Shown: positions 15,370 through 23,252 of the stretch, one piece after another
Numbering within the stretch: the stretch's first letter is position 1
How the letters are laid out: each line of letters begins with the position of its first letter
Assembly (NCBI RefSeq): GCF_007991635.1
Contig: NZ_BJYS01000005.1
Location: 140,690-204,689 of the forward strand
DNA from: Adhaeribacter aerolatus
GTDB taxonomy: Bacteria; Bacteroidota; Bacteroidia; Cytophagales; Hymenobacteraceae
DNA length: 64,000 nt
Direction of reading: 5' to 3'
The notes under the pieces: model-generated
What the model saw: only the letters and a program-made list of their open reading frames with translations
What the model was told of the DNA's origin: nothing
Database searches by the model: none
Made by a program: the position numbers and the translations under genes

Positions 15370-16533
15370 TTAATATTCAAACTGGCCGTAGGGGCTTGTA
15401 ATAGTTAAGCGGTTTGTTTCGGAAGCTTCTACGCGGCCTACTATTTGGGCATTAATATTAAAGCCGGCAGCAATATTTATTAAATCCTGGGCATACTGTT
15501 CCGGCAGGTATATTTCCAGGCGGTGGCCCATGTTGAACACTTTGTACATCTCCTGCCAACTGGTCTGGCTTTCTTCCTGAATAATGCGGAACAAAGGCGG
15601 GATGGGGAAAAGATTATCTTTAATAATATGTACCTGCTCGGTAAAATGCAGTACTTTGGTTTGAGCCCCACCACTGCAATGCACCAAGCCGTGAATATTG
15701 GCCCGGTGTTGCTGCAATATTGCACGGACAACCGGAGCATACGTGCGGGTAGGCGATAATACCAGTTTACCCATGGTAACCCCTACTTCGGGTACTACAT
15801 CGGTGAGTTTGTATTGGCCGGAATAAACCAAATCAGCGGGGACGCCGGGGTCAAAACTTTCGGGGTATTGCTGGGCCAGGTATTTGGCAAATACATCGTG
15901 GCGGGCCGAGGTGAGGCCGTTGCTGCCCATGCCGCCATTATACTCGGTTTCGTAAGTAGCCTGTCCATCCGAAGCAAAACCTACAATTACATCGCCGGGT
16001 TGAATGGTGTGGTTCGAAATTACTTCGTCGCGGCGCATCCGGGCGGTAACCGTGCTATCCACAATAATGGTGCGGACCAAATCGCCTACATCAGCCGTTT
16101 CACCGCCAGTGCTGTAAATGCCCATGCCGTTATCCCGTAGCAGTTGCAATATTCCCTCGGTACCGTTAATAATAGCGGCAATTACTTCGCCGGGTACCAA
16201 ATTTTTATTCCGGCCAATAGTAGACGAAAGCAAAATATTATCCACCGCGCCTACACACAGCAAATCGTCTACGTTCATGATAATGGCGTCCTGGGCAATC
16301 CCTTTCCAGACCGATAAATCGCCGGTTTCTTTCCAATACAAGTAAGCCAGCGCCGATTTGGTACCGGCACCGTCGGCGTGCATAATATTGCAGTAATCGG
16401 GATCGCCGGCTAATAAATCGGGAATAATTTTGCAGAATGCCTTCGGGAATAAGCCTTTATCGATATTTTTAATAGCAGCGTGTACGTCTTCTTTCGAGGC
16501 CGATACGCCCCGCCGGAGATAGCGATTTTCCAT
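15370..16533 (-). CDS. purM: Phosphoribosylformylglycinamidine cyclo-ligase (AIR synthase)
   Basis: A 387-residue protein of purine synthesis that converts FGAM and ATP to AIR. It shows the AIRS family core: HADGAGTKS (52-60, phosphate-binding), MNVDDLLCVGA (86-96), the glycine-rich STGGETADVGDLV segment, and GMGSNGLTSARH. The C-terminal domain contains HCSGGAQTKV and FNMGHRLEIY, equivalent to the MGxG-type motif of AIRS_C. It is about 40 residues longer than E. coli PurM (345), as in other Bacteroidota. Starts at ATG 16533. Monocistronic as far as visible; a terminator and heptad repeats lie upstream. Confidence 0.92.
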   Translation of the reverse strand: MENRYLRRGVSASKEDVHAAIKNIDKGLFPKAFCKIIPDLLAGDPDYCNIMHADGAGTKSALAYLYWKETGDLSVWKGIAQDAIIMNVDDLLCVGAVDNILLSSTIGRNKNLVPGEVIAAIINGTEGILQLLRDNGMGIYSTGGETADVGDLVRTIIVDSTVTARMRRDEVISNHTIQPGDVIVGFASDGQATYETEYNGGMGSNGLTSARHDVFAKYLAQQYPESFDPGVPADLVYSGQYKLTDVVPEVGVTMGKLVLSPTRTYAPVVRAILQQHRANIHGLVHCSGGAQTKVLHFTEQVHIIKDNLFPIPPLFRIIQEESQTSWQEMYKVFNMGHRLEIYLPEQYAQDLINIAAGFNINAQIVGRVEASETNRLTITSPYGQFEY

Positions 16534-16536
16534 GAT

Positions 16537-16699
16537 TTCGTTGTTCGTTGTTCGTTATTCGTTGGTCAATTTCGTTAATTTAAAATCTGCAACGCTCACG
16601 ACAGTGCAAAAATAAGAAAGCCGCTTTAATAAGCGGCTTTCCGGCAGGAGTTTCCTCAAAGATAATCTTAAAACATTTTTTCGAATAACGAACAACGAA
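16537..16699. repeat. Inverted heptad-repeat arrays around a terminator
   Basis: The left arm (16537-16564) is four perfect heptamers TTCGTTG, TTCGTTG, TTCGTTA, TTCGTTG. The right arm (16679-16699), read on the minus strand, is TTCGTTG, TTCGTTA, TTCGAA. The arms are in opposite orientation and enclose the terminator at 16617-16640, filling the gap between purM and the PorE-like gene. It is the same architecture as 198-324 and 32900-32997, with a different unit. Confidence 0.8.
16617..16640 (-). terminator. Terminator of the PorE-like lipoprotein gene
   Basis: AAAGCCGCTT and AAGCGGCTTT arms with a TAAT loop, located just after the minus-strand gene ending at 16701 and followed on that strand by a T-rich tract. 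Confidence 0.75.
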
Positions 16700-16700
16700 A

Positions 16701-18626
16701 TTATTCCGCTATCCGGGTAACTTTAAACTCGGTACGGCGGTTGCGCTGGTGTTCTTCTTCGGTTTTAGCGTTTTTCACAATTAACCGGGTTTCGCCGTAG
16801 CCTTTAGCGGTTACCCGTTTGGGATCGATGCCTTTGGAAATAATATAGGCCACCGCCGATTTAGCCCGCCGGTCCGATAAATCTAAGTTATAGGCATCTT
16901 TGCCACGTACGTCAGTATGTGAGCTTAATTCAATCGTAATTTTCGGGTTATCTACCAGCGTTTGCACCAGTTTATCCAGTTCCAGGGCCGCATCCGGACG
17001 AATATCGGCTTTGTCTAAATCGTAGTAAATATTCTCGACCACAATCGGCTTGTTCTTCACAATCTTAGACAGGGTTAATGTAGCTGATAACCGAATATCA
17101 GTTAAAGGTTTGGTAAGCGAGGCCTGCGGCGGTGTTTTCCCCACCGTTGTTATGGCCTGACGGGCGGCAAAATAGCCGGGCCGCTGGGCAATAATAGAAT
17201 AGGTGCTGGCTGTATCGAGGGCAAAACTTAAAACACCGGCTTCATTGGTCAATTCATCTTCCAGCCGTTTGCCTTGGGCATCCTGCAGCGTTACCCGGAT
17301 GTTATTGATGGGCTTGGTACCGGCATTGCCTTCGAGTTGCTCCAGTACTTTTACATCCAGGAAGAAAGCCACCAATTTAGGCTGGTTCTTTTTGAAGAAG
17401 TAAATATCATCGCTGCCTTTGCCCCCTTCGCGCTCCGAAGAAAATAACCCGGATTCGGCGCTTAACGGGTAAATACCGAAATCGTCACCAGTGGAGTTAA
17501 TCTCCGGCCCCAGGTTTACGACTTTATTCTCTACTACCTTAAAAATATCGAGCTTACCTAAACCAGGGTGACCATCCGAAGCAAAATAGAAAGTACCATC
17601 TTCGCCTACGGCCGGAAAGCTTTCGTTACCAGGTGTATTGATAGGTGCCCCCAGGTTTTCGGGTGCCGAGAAGTTACCGGCATTATCAAGGGTAGCTTTG
17701 TAGATATCGGTACCGCCCTGGCCGCCTTTTCGGTCGGAGGCGAAATAAAGGGTTTTGCCGTCGGGCGCTAAAAATGGCGTAGAATCCCAGGCATCGGTTT
17801 TGTTCAGCCGAATGAGGCGGGGCTCCGACCAGGCACCGGATCTAAACCTGGAAATAAACAAATCTACATTCTCTCTACCTTTTTTGGTGCCTTCGTTGCC
17901 GCGGGCAAATATTACGGTTTTGCCGTCGGGCGTAAAGGTGGCTACCGCATCGTGAATGCCAGATAAGTTCAGCAGGGCTTCGTATTTGCGCACCGAACCG
18001 GCACTCAGCATATCGTTGGGGTTGCTGGGTTTAAAGGCGTATAAATCGGTGAAACCCTGGCCGTTGCCTTTAAAGGTAGCACCACCACCACGCGACGAGG
18101 CAAAAATAACTTCGCCTTCGGCCATGGCTATCCCGAAATCTGCTGCCTCCGTATTTATTTGTTCCAGCGGCGTTATTTCAAAATAGTTTTTGGCTTTCAG
18201 CACCTGCGGCAATTCGGCCAGATTAGCGACTTCACGCTTAGCCCGTTCTACAGCAACTTTGTTAGCCCCTACCTGAATATATTTGCTTAGTTCGGTGCTG
18301 GCTTCGTTGTATTTGCCATTTGCTTGCAGGGCTAAGCCATAATTCAGAAAAACATCATCTTTTTTGTAGCCATTATCCAGGGCCGCTTTGTAAAAAGGCT
18401 CCGCCAGTTGAATGCGGTTAGACAAACGATACGCTTCGGCCAGTTTATAATTTAGTTCGGCGTTGGTTTCTTTTCCTTTTAACGCTTTCTGGTAAAGTGC
18501 AATAGCAGGCTGGTATTCTTCGCGGGCAAAAAGCTTATCGGCTTTGCCAGCTTTATCAACCACGGCGCAGGCCGCCAGCGACAGGAACAGAAAACTATAA
18601 AGGAGCGTGTATATTTTTTGCTTCAT
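16701..18626 (-). CDS. PorE-like lipoprotein: TPR, PD40 propeller, carboxypeptidase-regulatory and OmpA domains
   Basis: A 641-residue lipoprotein. Lipobox SLAAC puts the lipidated Cys at position 20. Domains in order: TPR repeats (about 25-130, YQPAIALYQKAL, AELNYKLAEAYRLS), a PD40-type beta-propeller (about 165-405, with FASSRGGGATF, YFASDRKGGQGGTDIYKA and FYFASDGHPGLGKLDIFKV blades), a carboxypeptidase-regulatory beta domain (about 415-510), and an OmpA peptidoglycan-binding domain (about 525-640, LSSHTDVRG, LSDRRAKSAVAYI, GYGETRL). This order is that of PorE (P. gingivalis PG1058), which anchors the type IX secretion machinery to peptidoglycan. Cytophagales carry several such paralogues, so the T9SS role is inferred from architecture. 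Confidence 0.82.
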   Translation of the reverse strand: MKQKIYTLLYSFLFLSLAACAVVDKAGKADKLFAREEYQPAIALYQKALKGKETNAELNYKLAEAYRLSNRIQLAEPFYKAALDNGYKKDDVFLNYGLALQANGKYNEASTELSKYIQVGANKVAVERAKREVANLAELPQVLKAKNYFEITPLEQINTEAADFGIAMAEGEVIFASSRGGGATFKGNGQGFTDLYAFKPSNPNDMLSAGSVRKYEALLNLSGIHDAVATFTPDGKTVIFARGNEGTKKGRENVDLFISRFRSGAWSEPRLIRLNKTDAWDSTPFLAPDGKTLYFASDRKGGQGGTDIYKATLDNAGNFSAPENLGAPINTPGNESFPAVGEDGTFYFASDGHPGLGKLDIFKVVENKVVNLGPEINSTGDDFGIYPLSAESGLFSSEREGGKGSDDIYFFKKNQPKLVAFFLDVKVLEQLEGNAGTKPINNIRVTLQDAQGKRLEDELTNEAGVLSFALDTASTYSIIAQRPGYFAARQAITTVGKTPPQASLTKPLTDIRLSATLTLSKIVKNKPIVVENIYYDLDKADIRPDAALELDKLVQTLVDNPKITIELSSHTDVRGKDAYNLDLSDRRAKSAVAYIISKGIDPKRVTAKGYGETRLIVKNAKTEEEHQRNRRTEFKVTRIAE

Positions 18627-18711
18627 TAATTTTTCGGCAGCAGTTTATAAAACAGGGTAATAAAAAGGAATAAAAGCAATATTACAACGATTATCTCCTT
18701 TATATATTATT

Positions 18712-19194
18712 TTAAAAATAACGCGCCAACCAGGTTTCTTTAGCCGGTTTGGGCCAGTTATTAAATATATGGCCGGCGGTAGATACAGTATTATCAAAAT
18801 ACAAGCTTTCCGCTGCCAACTCGCCGGTGCTAATCTTTTCTTTAATGGCTTTTAGCGGTACTACTTCTACCCCGTTATCCTTTAAAAAGGCTAATTGGGT
18901 GCGGTCGAAGAATGAAACGTTTAACTGTTCTTCGAGTTGTTTTACAAACCGCACCGAAGCATCTATGGAGCAGCCGCTCGGCGAGTTTACGTCTTCGTTA
19001 TTGGCCAGCACCAAAAAACGGTTATGGAATATTTGTGCTGAAGCCTGCAGCATCTCGCCGTGGCTGGTCCACTCGGTTGAAAACCGGGAAAGTAACGGAT
19101 GAACGGCTTCTACTTCGGCATTGGTAAGGGTACGGCTGGCCTGGTAAATCCAAACGCGGGCATTTTCCGGCAATTGGTTAAATGGAATATACAT
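18712..19194 (-). CDS. Conserved Bacteroidota protein of unknown function
   Basis: A 160-residue soluble protein starting at ATG 19194 (MYIPFNQLPENARVWIYQASR). It has no signal peptide, membrane segment or nucleotide-binding motif. Conserved-looking features are the opening SRVWIYQ-like segment, HNRFLVLANNEDVNSPSGCSIDASVRFV (about 57-84, with a Cys flanked by Gly and Ser), and an FDRT motif. Proteins of this type are often labelled ABC transporter ATPase in databases, but no Walker A or B motif is present, so that label looks wrong. It lies 86 bases upstream of the PorE-like gene on the same strand and may be cotranscribed with it. Confidence 0.7.
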   Translation of the reverse strand: MYIPFNQLPENARVWIYQASRTLTNAEVEAVHPLLSRFSTEWTSHGEMLQASAQIFHNRFLVLANNEDVNSPSGCSIDASVRFVKQLEEQLNVSFFDRTQLAFLKDNGVEVVPLKAIKEKISTGELAAESLYFDNTVSTAGHIFNNWPKPAKETWLARYF

Positions 19195-19874
19195 TATTAA
19201 TCTGTATTTGTTTGTTTATGATTACTTTTAGAGTCTATGTTTAAGTAAGGGTTGATATACTTAGCCGTTAGTCCATGGTAAATTATATTGATTATCAGAC
19301 TTCTTACTCAAAAAAACGATGAGCAGGTTGTCAATATTTCGTTGCACTAACATTGTTGTGTATAACAAAAGCAGTTATAAAGTTTTAAGAAAACGAATAA
19401 TTTTTAAATTATTTAAATTTAGGTTTGCCGGTACATTATAAAACGCTTCGAGCCCAAACAGCAATTCAGGCTTCCGGACCGGTTAACAAAACTTTACGCG
19501 GTGTTTAATATTTAACGTGCTTCTGTTTTTCAAGCAAAGCAAAGATAGGCAATTTGGCTATGCTCTTGGTATGGCTATTTCTGCAAAGGCCTTCGTGGTT
19601 GCTTCGATAATAGTTGGTACGCAAAATTTTCAGCCGCCAATAGCACCCTAACTGCAGCATTTACCCACTTTCCGCAAGTGCGGCAACTATTTATTATCAG
19701 GAAAGCTTACCGGGAAATTGTCTTTAATTTTAGCCGCGTTTAAAAGTGGCGTAGCCGAATAAAGTAGACCTTACTGGTTACCCGCGTTCCCGTTGGTTAT
19801 CTATTTGGGCTGAATATCGTAAATACTTATTCTTTGTATTTTATCGTTATAGCAGCAAACCAAGAATTTAACTA
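19195..19874. other. Intergenic region, no gene seen
   Basis: About 680 bases between divergent genes. It has no supportable ORF and no RNA-like fold that I can recognise. A TTATTCTTTG tract about 45 bases before 19875 may be a weak -7 element for the downstream gene. Confidence 0.5.
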
Positions 19875-20237
19875 ATGAATCTGGAGCTTAAAAGTTGGGA
19901 ATATTATTTAGAACTCATATCCGAAAAGCTAAAAAACTGGGATTATTTTTTAAATCTTATTTACCAAAATAAGCTGATTGTGGCAGCCTCCGTTTTATTG
20001 TTGCTACTGCTTTATTGGCTGGCCAAGAGGCATTACATAAAAACCATCCGGTACTTCCGTTCCGGCGATATTATTCAGATCTGGAAATTAACCGGTAAAA
20101 CCCGATCGGGCATTTTATCCAGGTTCGATAAAAACAATATTTACTTTATCCCGAATAATGGCTACCACATTGTGCAACGGAAATGGTACTGGTTCTTTTT
20201 TATGGAAAATGTTTCGTTGGAGGAAAGAGAAAGATGA
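19875..20237 (+). CDS. Small membrane protein, RSGD-WYWF family, copy 1
   Basis: A 120-residue protein: an N-terminal amphipathic segment with two similar motifs (LKSWEYYLELI and LKNWDYFLNLI), one membrane helix (about 36-50, IVAASVLLLLLLYWL), and a cytoplasmic tail. The tail has FRSGDIIQIWKLTGKTRSG, LSRFDKNNIYFIPNNGY and QRKWYWFF. The same tail is present in the 90-residue protein at 34110-34382, so the two form a small family. No known domain is recognised. The RSGD-IQ segment reads as a beta strand followed by a basic loop, and NG-x-x-R-WYWF as a second strand. It could be an SH3-like barrel or a membrane-proximal adaptor. It is the last gene before the PhoX locus and converges with PhoX. 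Confidence 0.7.
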   Translation: MNLELKSWEYYLELISEKLKNWDYFLNLIYQNKLIVAASVLLLLLLYWLAKRHYIKTIRYFRSGDIIQIWKLTGKTRSGILSRFDKNNIYFIPNNGYHIVQRKWYWFFFMENVSLEERER

Positions 20238-20311
20238 ATTCCGGGGTAAGTGACTTAAGTTAACAAGCCCAAATAAAAACCAAATTGAATTACGGTTATA
20301 ATAGTCTGTAG

Positions 20312-20353
20312 AAGCACAAAACCTCCCCGGTTTGCCGAAGAGGTTTTGTGCTT
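20312..20353. terminator. Bidirectional terminator before PhoX
   Basis: AAGCACAAAACCTC pairs with GAGGTTTTGTGCTT around a 14-nt loop. It lies between convergent genes (the small membrane protein and PhoX). Confidence 0.75.
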
Positions 20354-20389
20354 TGTGCTTCTCGCGTATTATTGAATGCTCTTTGCTTT

Positions 20390-21796
20390 TTAAGCCGTAC
20401 GGGTATGCCACGGGCCTGTGATAGCTACCGTTAGGCCGGCCGCTTGTAAATTTACAAAGTAAGTTTCGCCGGTTGGTGAAAATACGCCGCCGGCAAATTC
20501 GCTGGCAGAACCTATATTTTGCGCCAGTTTGTAAAACTCACCTTTGGGGGTTATACCTACTACAAAAGGCGCCGCATTATCTTCACATAAAATTAAATCG
20601 CCCCAGGCCGATACCGTCATGTTATCGCAGGCGTTGGCAATAGTAGAATCGTGCGATTCTACAAAAAGCTCTAATTTACCGGGTTGTTTCGCCTCATCGG
20701 GTTTGCCTTCGTACATACTTGGCGTATACCTAAATACTTGTCCGTAGGATAATTTACCGCCGTTGGTACAGGCAAAATAGACCTCATTGTTGCCAAACCA
20801 CATGCCTTCGCCACGCGCAAAACGGGCAGCGCCTTTATCGTAACCCTGCAACCGCAAGTCGTTCTCCGGCGACTCCACATTCTCAATATCTATCCAGGCT
20901 ACATCAAAGGCCTGACCAATAGGCATGGGCGGAGTAGTTAATTTGGCCCAGTTGCGGGTATCCATACTTTTCTGCTCGCGTATTACCAGCGCCTGCAGTT
21001 TGCCGCCTTTTAATAATTTGCCGTTCTTTTTCGGAATAAACCGGTAAATTAAGCTGTCCGAGGTATCTTCGGTCATGTAAACAATGCCGGTCCGCGGGTC
21101 TACCGAAACGGCTTCGTGGTTCATGCGGCCCATTGCTTTTATCGGCACTGCCTTGGTAAGCTGCATTTTATCGCTGGCCGGCACTTCAAAATTATAACCG
21201 TGCTCTTTTTCACAAGCGTTTTCCGCATTGGGCTTTAACACCGATTCTTCGCAGGTTATCCAGGTATTCCAGGGGGTCAGGCCGCCGGCACAATTGCGGG
21301 TAGTACCTACTAAGCTCAAAAATTCTTTTTCTACTTCGCCGGTAGCCGGGTTGTAAACAACGGTAGTAGTGCCCCCTAACTGCGGATCGCCCTTACCAAA
21401 ATCATAAACTTTATCTTTGTCTATTTTCGAAAGCATTTCGTTTTGCGCCCCAAAAGCGCCACTGCCCGGGGTGGCACTCAGCTCGTGGTTGCGAACCAGA
21501 ATAACGCGTCCTTTCGGACCCTTAAATGCCGCCATCCCATCCGGCGCGCCCGGCACTAATAAGCCATCGCTCATCTGGTTACCCTTTTTAGAAATAATTT
21601 TGTAGGAGAAACCTTGGGGCAAACTAAGCAAGCCCTTCGGGTCGGGCACCAGCGGGCCGTAACCTATTTTGGCGGCAGGGCTTTCGGCAGCCAATAAAGG
21701 ATTGCGAACAAAATGATGTAAGCCCATAAACCCCAGCGAGGCCATACCGGTTAATTTAAGAAAGTCGCGTCTGGAGGTGTTTTGGTTTCGGCTCAT
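20390..21796 (-). CDS. PhoX family alkaline phosphatase (DUF839), Tat-exported
   Basis: A 468-residue protein. The start carries a twin-arginine signal (SRRDFLK at 8-14) followed by the hydrophobic GMASLGFMGL stretch, so the folded metalloenzyme should be exported through Tat. The body is a PhoX/DUF839 beta-propeller: VRNHELSA and MGRMNHEAVSVDPRTGIVYMTEDT contain the acidic and His ligands used in the calcium/iron centre of PhoX, and GGLTPWNTWITCEE is also characteristic. PhoX hydrolyses phosphomonoesters and is used for phosphate scavenging. It is the last gene of the locus beginning with the sigma factor at 30558 and lies 268 bases after the phytase gene. Confidence 0.85.
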   Translation of the reverse strand: MSRNQNTSRRDFLKLTGMASLGFMGLHHFVRNPLLAAESPAAKIGYGPLVPDPKGLLSLPQGFSYKIISKKGNQMSDGLLVPGAPDGMAAFKGPKGRVILVRNHELSATPGSGAFGAQNEMLSKIDKDKVYDFGKGDPQLGGTTTVVYNPATGEVEKEFLSLVGTTRNCAGGLTPWNTWITCEESVLKPNAENACEKEHGYNFEVPASDKMQLTKAVPIKAMGRMNHEAVSVDPRTGIVYMTEDTSDSLIYRFIPKKNGKLLKGGKLQALVIREQKSMDTRNWAKLTTPPMPIGQAFDVAWIDIENVESPENDLRLQGYDKGAARFARGEGMWFGNNEVYFACTNGGKLSYGQVFRYTPSMYEGKPDEAKQPGKLELFVESHDSTIANACDNMTVSAWGDLILCEDNAAPFVVGITPKGEFYKLAQNIGSASEFAGGVFSPTGETYFVNLQAAGLTVAITGPWHTRTA

Positions 21797-22064
21797 AACT
21801 GTTTAATATTTAATGTTTTCTAATTTTTCTAATTTATGAGGAATAATTATTTAATAAAAATTGAATGAAGAAAAATTCTCACTCAAAACAATGCCTTATG
21901 AAAAACTTATTTACAGATTTGCCTGCCTTTATCCCCGTTTTCAGTTGGGTAGAGTAGCAATTTTTAACAAGCCATTACTTAATTTCTTATTAAGTTTGAA
22001 GCTTTATTGATTTAAAAATCAAATTATTTTATCTATAAGTTACCGGGCTGAATAAAACATTAAA

Positions 22065-23141
22065 TTATTTCTCTATGATATCCTGCCAGGAATAATATTG
22101 AAAGGTTTTATCATCTGACATGGCCACGAACAGGCCTTTAGGAAACTTCTCATTTAATGCAACAGAGGTAACTTCACTCCCATCACTACTTATGGTAGAA
22201 ACATCAATTACTTTGACCAGGCGATGATCGTGCGGATTATTTTTTGTTCCTTCCCGGGTAAATATATGGAATTTATTTGCCTGCTGATCTGACACGATAA
22301 TATAGCCGGTTTTATCTTTTTTGGTATAAATACTAACTCCTTCATGGTCTTCGGTAAAACCGGAGGTCGCAAATAAAGCCAGTTCTACGTTGGCACTATC
22401 CGGGTCGGCATAATATTTTCTTACGCCAATGGTTTCGTCAGAATAATAAACATAGCCCAGTTCAGCATCTACGGCTATCGACTCTATTTCTTTGTTGCCA
22501 CTATACTTCCCAAATTCCCTCACTTTCCGGCCTTTGATATTACCAGATTTATCTTCTTCCAATAAATATTGCCACAGGTAAGTACCGTTTCGGGGACCAT
22601 CTTTTCTGCCAACTATGGCGTAAATATTGCCATCAGACGGCCGTTTGTACAGGGAAATGCCCATTGGAGCCCTTTGTTTCTCCCCTGCAAATACATCAAT
22701 ACCCCCATTATCTATCGGCTGCATTTCCGGCAGGCGATAGATTCTGATTTTATTCGTCAGCCGCTCGGTTGTTACAGCAAAATCTATGAGTTGACCGCGC
22801 AATTTAAAGCCATAAGCAATATCTACATTATTGGGTCTTTTTAGTCCGGTTACTACTTTCTCCTTTATTATCTTTCCTTCCAGATCATAAACATATAATG
22901 CCCCCTCCTGATTCTTATCTGTACCAATAATTAAACTTTTGGCCGGGTCCTGCGGATTAATCCAGATGGCCGGATCATCGGTATCGTGGGCGGCAGGCTC
23001 CGTTACTACCAAGGGCGCGATTTTAGCAGCGTTGCTTATTTTTGGGTTAACCGATAAGGACTCCTGGTTTTTCTGGGGAGTCTGGTTACAAGCGCCAAGG
23101 ATGAAAAAAAGTAACAATAAAGGGAGCAGGGTAGATTTCAT
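22065..23141 (-). CDS. Beta-propeller phytase (3-phytase family), lipoprotein
   Basis: A 358-residue protein with a lipoprotein signal (lipobox ILGAC, Cys18). The rest matches the six-bladed phytase-type propeller: HDTDDPAIWINP (52-63), PNNVDIAYGF, YAIVGRKDGPRNGTYLWQYLL and DHEGVSIYTKK. These acidic repeats bind the calcium ions that hold phytate. Phytases of this family cut phosphate from inositol hexakisphosphate and also act on other phosphate esters. It directly follows a SusC/SusD pair, with PhoX next, which indicates uptake of the product or substrate through the SusC channel. A hairpin lies between susD and this gene. Confidence 0.88.
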   Translation of the reverse strand: MKSTLLPLLLLFFILGACNQTPQKNQESLSVNPKISNAAKIAPLVVTEPAAHDTDDPAIWINPQDPAKSLIIGTDKNQEGALYVYDLEGKIIKEKVVTGLKRPNNVDIAYGFKLRGQLIDFAVTTERLTNKIRIYRLPEMQPIDNGGIDVFAGEKQRAPMGISLYKRPSDGNIYAIVGRKDGPRNGTYLWQYLLEEDKSGNIKGRKVREFGKYSGNKEIESIAVDAELGYVYYSDETIGVRKYYADPDSANVELALFATSGFTEDHEGVSIYTKKDKTGYIIVSDQQANKFHIFTREGTKNNPHDHRLVKVIDVSTISSDGSEVTSVALNEKFPKGLFVAMSDDKTFQYYSWQDIIEK

Positions 23142-23170
23142 GAATTAATAGAAGTTTCGGGAATTAAATA

Positions 23171-23210
23171 AGCTAAACAGCCCTCCTGATTTTTAGAAGG
23201 CTATTTAGCT
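23171..23210 (-). promoter_or_regulatory. Intercistronic hairpin between susD and phytase
   Basis: AGCTAAA-AGCC arms mirrored by GGCT-TTTAGCT with one internal C/A mismatch. There is no clear T run on either side, so it is more likely an mRNA-stabilising or attenuating stem-loop than a full terminator. It may set different expression for SusCD and the enzymes. Confidence 0.55.
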
Positions 23211-23252
23211 AATATCATAAATTTAAAAGTTTGCTCAACAACTATATTCAAT

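Noticed and set aside
18712..19194. Annotation as an ABC transporter ATPase
   Set aside because: There is no Walker A, signature or Walker B motif in the protein.
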